A stretch of DNA of 64,000 bases. Source: Paenibacillus lignilyticus (GTDB taxonomy: Bacteria; Bacillota; Bacilli; Paenibacillales; Paenibacillaceae). The notes under the pieces are model-generated. The model searched no databases, had not been told where the DNA came from, and saw nothing but the letters and a program-made list of their open reading frames with translations. The stretch covers positions 868,001 to 932,000 of the forward strand of contig NZ_JAGKSP010000001.1 of assembly GCF_017942085.1 (NCBI RefSeq). Reading direction: 5' to 3'. Made by a program: the position numbers and the translations under genes. This document shows positions 62,654 through 64,000 of this stretch, piece after piece (position 1 is the first letter of the stretch; each line of letters opens with the position of its first letter).

Positions 62654-62747
62654 CGCCAGGGTAAGAACAACATTTTTACTTTCAGGTACGATCTTGCCCG
62701 CTTGAACGAAGACGTCACTGTCGACGTTCTTGTGCGCTGAACAGCTG

Positions 62748-64000
62748 CTATCTGACGAAGATTTCCATCCCTTCGCCTGCTTTGCAGCGAATGGTCCCCG
62801 TGTGGCGCACAATTCCCTTCACTTGCCCCCCTCGGTTCCGCTCTGCTTCCATTTCTATAATGCCATGCGGTGTAGGCACCTCCGCTTTGATCCACTTCAG
62901 TCCGCCCAAGGAAGGCTTGGCGCTGAAGCTGGCAAACCCCGGTGTCAGCGGCTGAATACCGGCAACGTACGCCTGCAGCCCATAACTCGAGGAGCCTCCC
63001 CAAGCGTGGCTGAGCGACAATGTGTCGCCAAAACTTCCGACAGGCAGGCTGCCGTCGCGGTTCATCATTTCCCAGTACGTACGGTGCCCCTGGTTCAGAT
63101 GGCTTGATCCGACGCGCCGCATCACCTCGAGTCCTCGATCCGTTTGTCCCGCATGAAAGCTGGCAAGCGCCTCATAAGCCGACATGTACGGCCATATCGT
63201 ATCGTTATGCCGCCATACGGCCGCCTCCTTCGGCAGGACATTCCACCACCAAGCGCCGTCTAGCGGCTCCTCGAACACCGGCACGACGTTAATCGATCCT
63301 CGCTCCGTCCAGAACTGCTCCTGCACCTCATGCAAAATCGCTTCTGCTCGCGACAAGTCCACTACATCGTGCAATATCGCCCACAAGTTGCCATCAATTG
63401 CGAATCGATCCCTATGCTTTGTGCCTGCGGGCATCATGGTCAGCAGCGACGTGCCTATGACGCTGAACTGGGATAGAATCGAACGTTTCGTTCGTTCAGC
63501 CTGCTCGCGGCAATAAGCTTGCATCGGATGGCCGACTAACGCGAACAGTCGGACGAGCGCATCCCAAGCGGCTTTCTGCGCAAGCGCTAGCCCGCTGATT
63601 TTCCCGCGTGCGTCGATGGAATACATCCAGCTGTTGAGTCCGTTAATCAAGCCATCAGTATCCATGCGTTTGTTCATCCAAGCGACGACTTCGAGCAGCC
63701 GATTCTTGTTTTCGCGCAAATAGCCTATATCCCCCGTCAATAGAACATATTCCCACAGATTGACGATTGTCCACATCGTCCACTCATAGAAGATCTGGCC
63801 GTAGGCGCCGCTGCCCGGGATGATGCCTTTCTCCTCGCCAGTTGTATGCTGAATGCTTAACAGCAGCTCAAGCGTGTTTTTGACAATTTCAGGCCTATCG
63901 AATGCATATAAGGCGGTAAGCGAGGCCGGCCTGAGATCGCCGCCCCAAATATCCTTGTCACGCCGCACCCCGTCCCAAATGACATAGTCCGAATAGGGTC
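62748..64000 (-). CDS. GH78-type enzyme, N-terminus beyond window
   Basis: The frame runs to the window end, giving about 417 residues of the catalytic and C-terminal part. SDYVIWDGVRRDKDIWGGDL is the GH78 acid motif (WDG..RDR..W.GD), followed by KEAAVWRHNDTIWPYMSAYE and the C-terminal HAWGGSSSYGLQAYVAGIQP then LTPGFASF. The rest lies upstream beyond base 64000. It is the second GH78-type gene of the locus and shares its orientation. A terminator at 62622-62653 and a 176-base gap separate it from the creatininase gene. Whether it has a signal peptide cannot be seen. Confidence 0.85.
   Translation of the reverse strand, partial: PYSDYVIWDGVRRDKDIWGGDLRPASLTALYAFDRPEIVKNTLELLLSIQHTTGEEKGIIPGSGAYGQIFYEWTMWTIVNLWEYVLLTGDIGYLRENKNRLLEVVAWMNKRMDTDGLINGLNSWMYSIDARGKISGLALAQKAAWDALVRLFALVGHPMQAYCREQAERTKRSILSQFSVIGTSLLTMMPAGTKHRDRFAIDGNLWAILHDVVDLSRAEAILHEVQEQFWTERGSINVVPVFEEPLDGAWWWNVLPKEAAVWRHNDTIWPYMSAYEALASFHAGQTDRGLEVMRRVGSSHLNQGHRTYWEMMNRDGSLPVGSFGDTLSLSHAWGGSSSYGLQAYVAGIQPLTPGFASFSAKPSLGGLKWIKAEVPTPHGIIEMEAERNRGGQVKGIVRHTGTIRCKAGEGMEIFVR

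Noticed and set aside
1-64000. CRISPR arrays, tRNA, rRNA, complete insertion sequences, phage modules
   Set aside because: No regularly spaced repeats, no cloverleaf-like or rRNA sequence recognised, and no transposase or integrase motif seen in any frame.

Overview
The window is about 64 kb of chromosome from a spore-forming-type Firmicute that most resembles Paenibacillus or Cohnella. The support is recognition of families, not a database search: three LplB/YtcP-type sugar ABC systems with extracytoplasmic binding proteins, two YesM/YesN-type two-component pairs, a qoxABCD quinol oxidase, AhpC/AhpF with PerR-like boxes, strong AGGAGG-type ribosome sites and Rho-independent terminators. I saw no rRNA, tRNA, CRISPR array or complete insertion sequence.

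Layout. 1-8.8 kb (minus): an exopolysaccharide operon (Wzz-like chain-length protein, BY-kinase, GalU, priming sugar phosphotransferase, three GT4-type and one GT2-type glycosyltransferase, Wzy-like polymerase) running off the left edge. 9.1-10.5 kb: a soluble DegS/DegU-type pair. 11.2-14.5 kb: a pspA operon and an OmpR-type two-component operon whose promoters share a 17-bp box, suggesting an envelope-stress circuit. 14.6-17.9 kb: a two-permease peptide-type ABC pair, an NmrA-like protein and an orphan SdhC-like cytochrome b. 18.1-22.5 kb: a galactan-type module (TetR regulator, GH30, GH110-like alpha-1,3-galactosidase). 22.7-27.0 kb (plus): a small membrane protein and qoxABCD. 27.2-29.5 kb: a TetR regulator with a tandem operator in front of an NADP-binding oxidoreductase, and a P-loop kinase. 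29.6-33.8 kb: ahpC-ahpF and a second copy of the same unit whose ahpC has been cut down to its last 50 codons while its promoter and PerR box remain. 34-37.8 kb: an orphan peptide-binding protein and a decayed stretch with VOC, Ohr and AraC remnants around one unknown beta-rich protein.

37.8-46.1 kb is a GH88 module: permeases, binding protein and unsaturated glucuronyl hydrolase on minus, divergent YesN/YesM-type regulators on plus. At 46.2-46.7 kb a deletion scar joins the start of an LplB-type permease to the tail of a beta-galactosidase-like enzyme. 46.9-64 kb (minus) is a large plant-polysaccharide locus: two GH78 alpha-rhamnosidase-type enzymes, creatininase-family protein, metal-dependent amidohydrolase, GH36 alpha-galactosidase, a binding protein, YesM sensor, YesN regulator, a second binding protein and one permease pair.

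The inferred lifestyle is aerobic saprophytic growth on plant or glycosaminoglycan-like polysaccharides, with capsule production and peroxide defence. The most interesting points are the shared box linking the OmpR-type pair to pspA, the half-deleted ahp duplication, the paired binding proteins flanking one sensor kinase, and several deletion scars.
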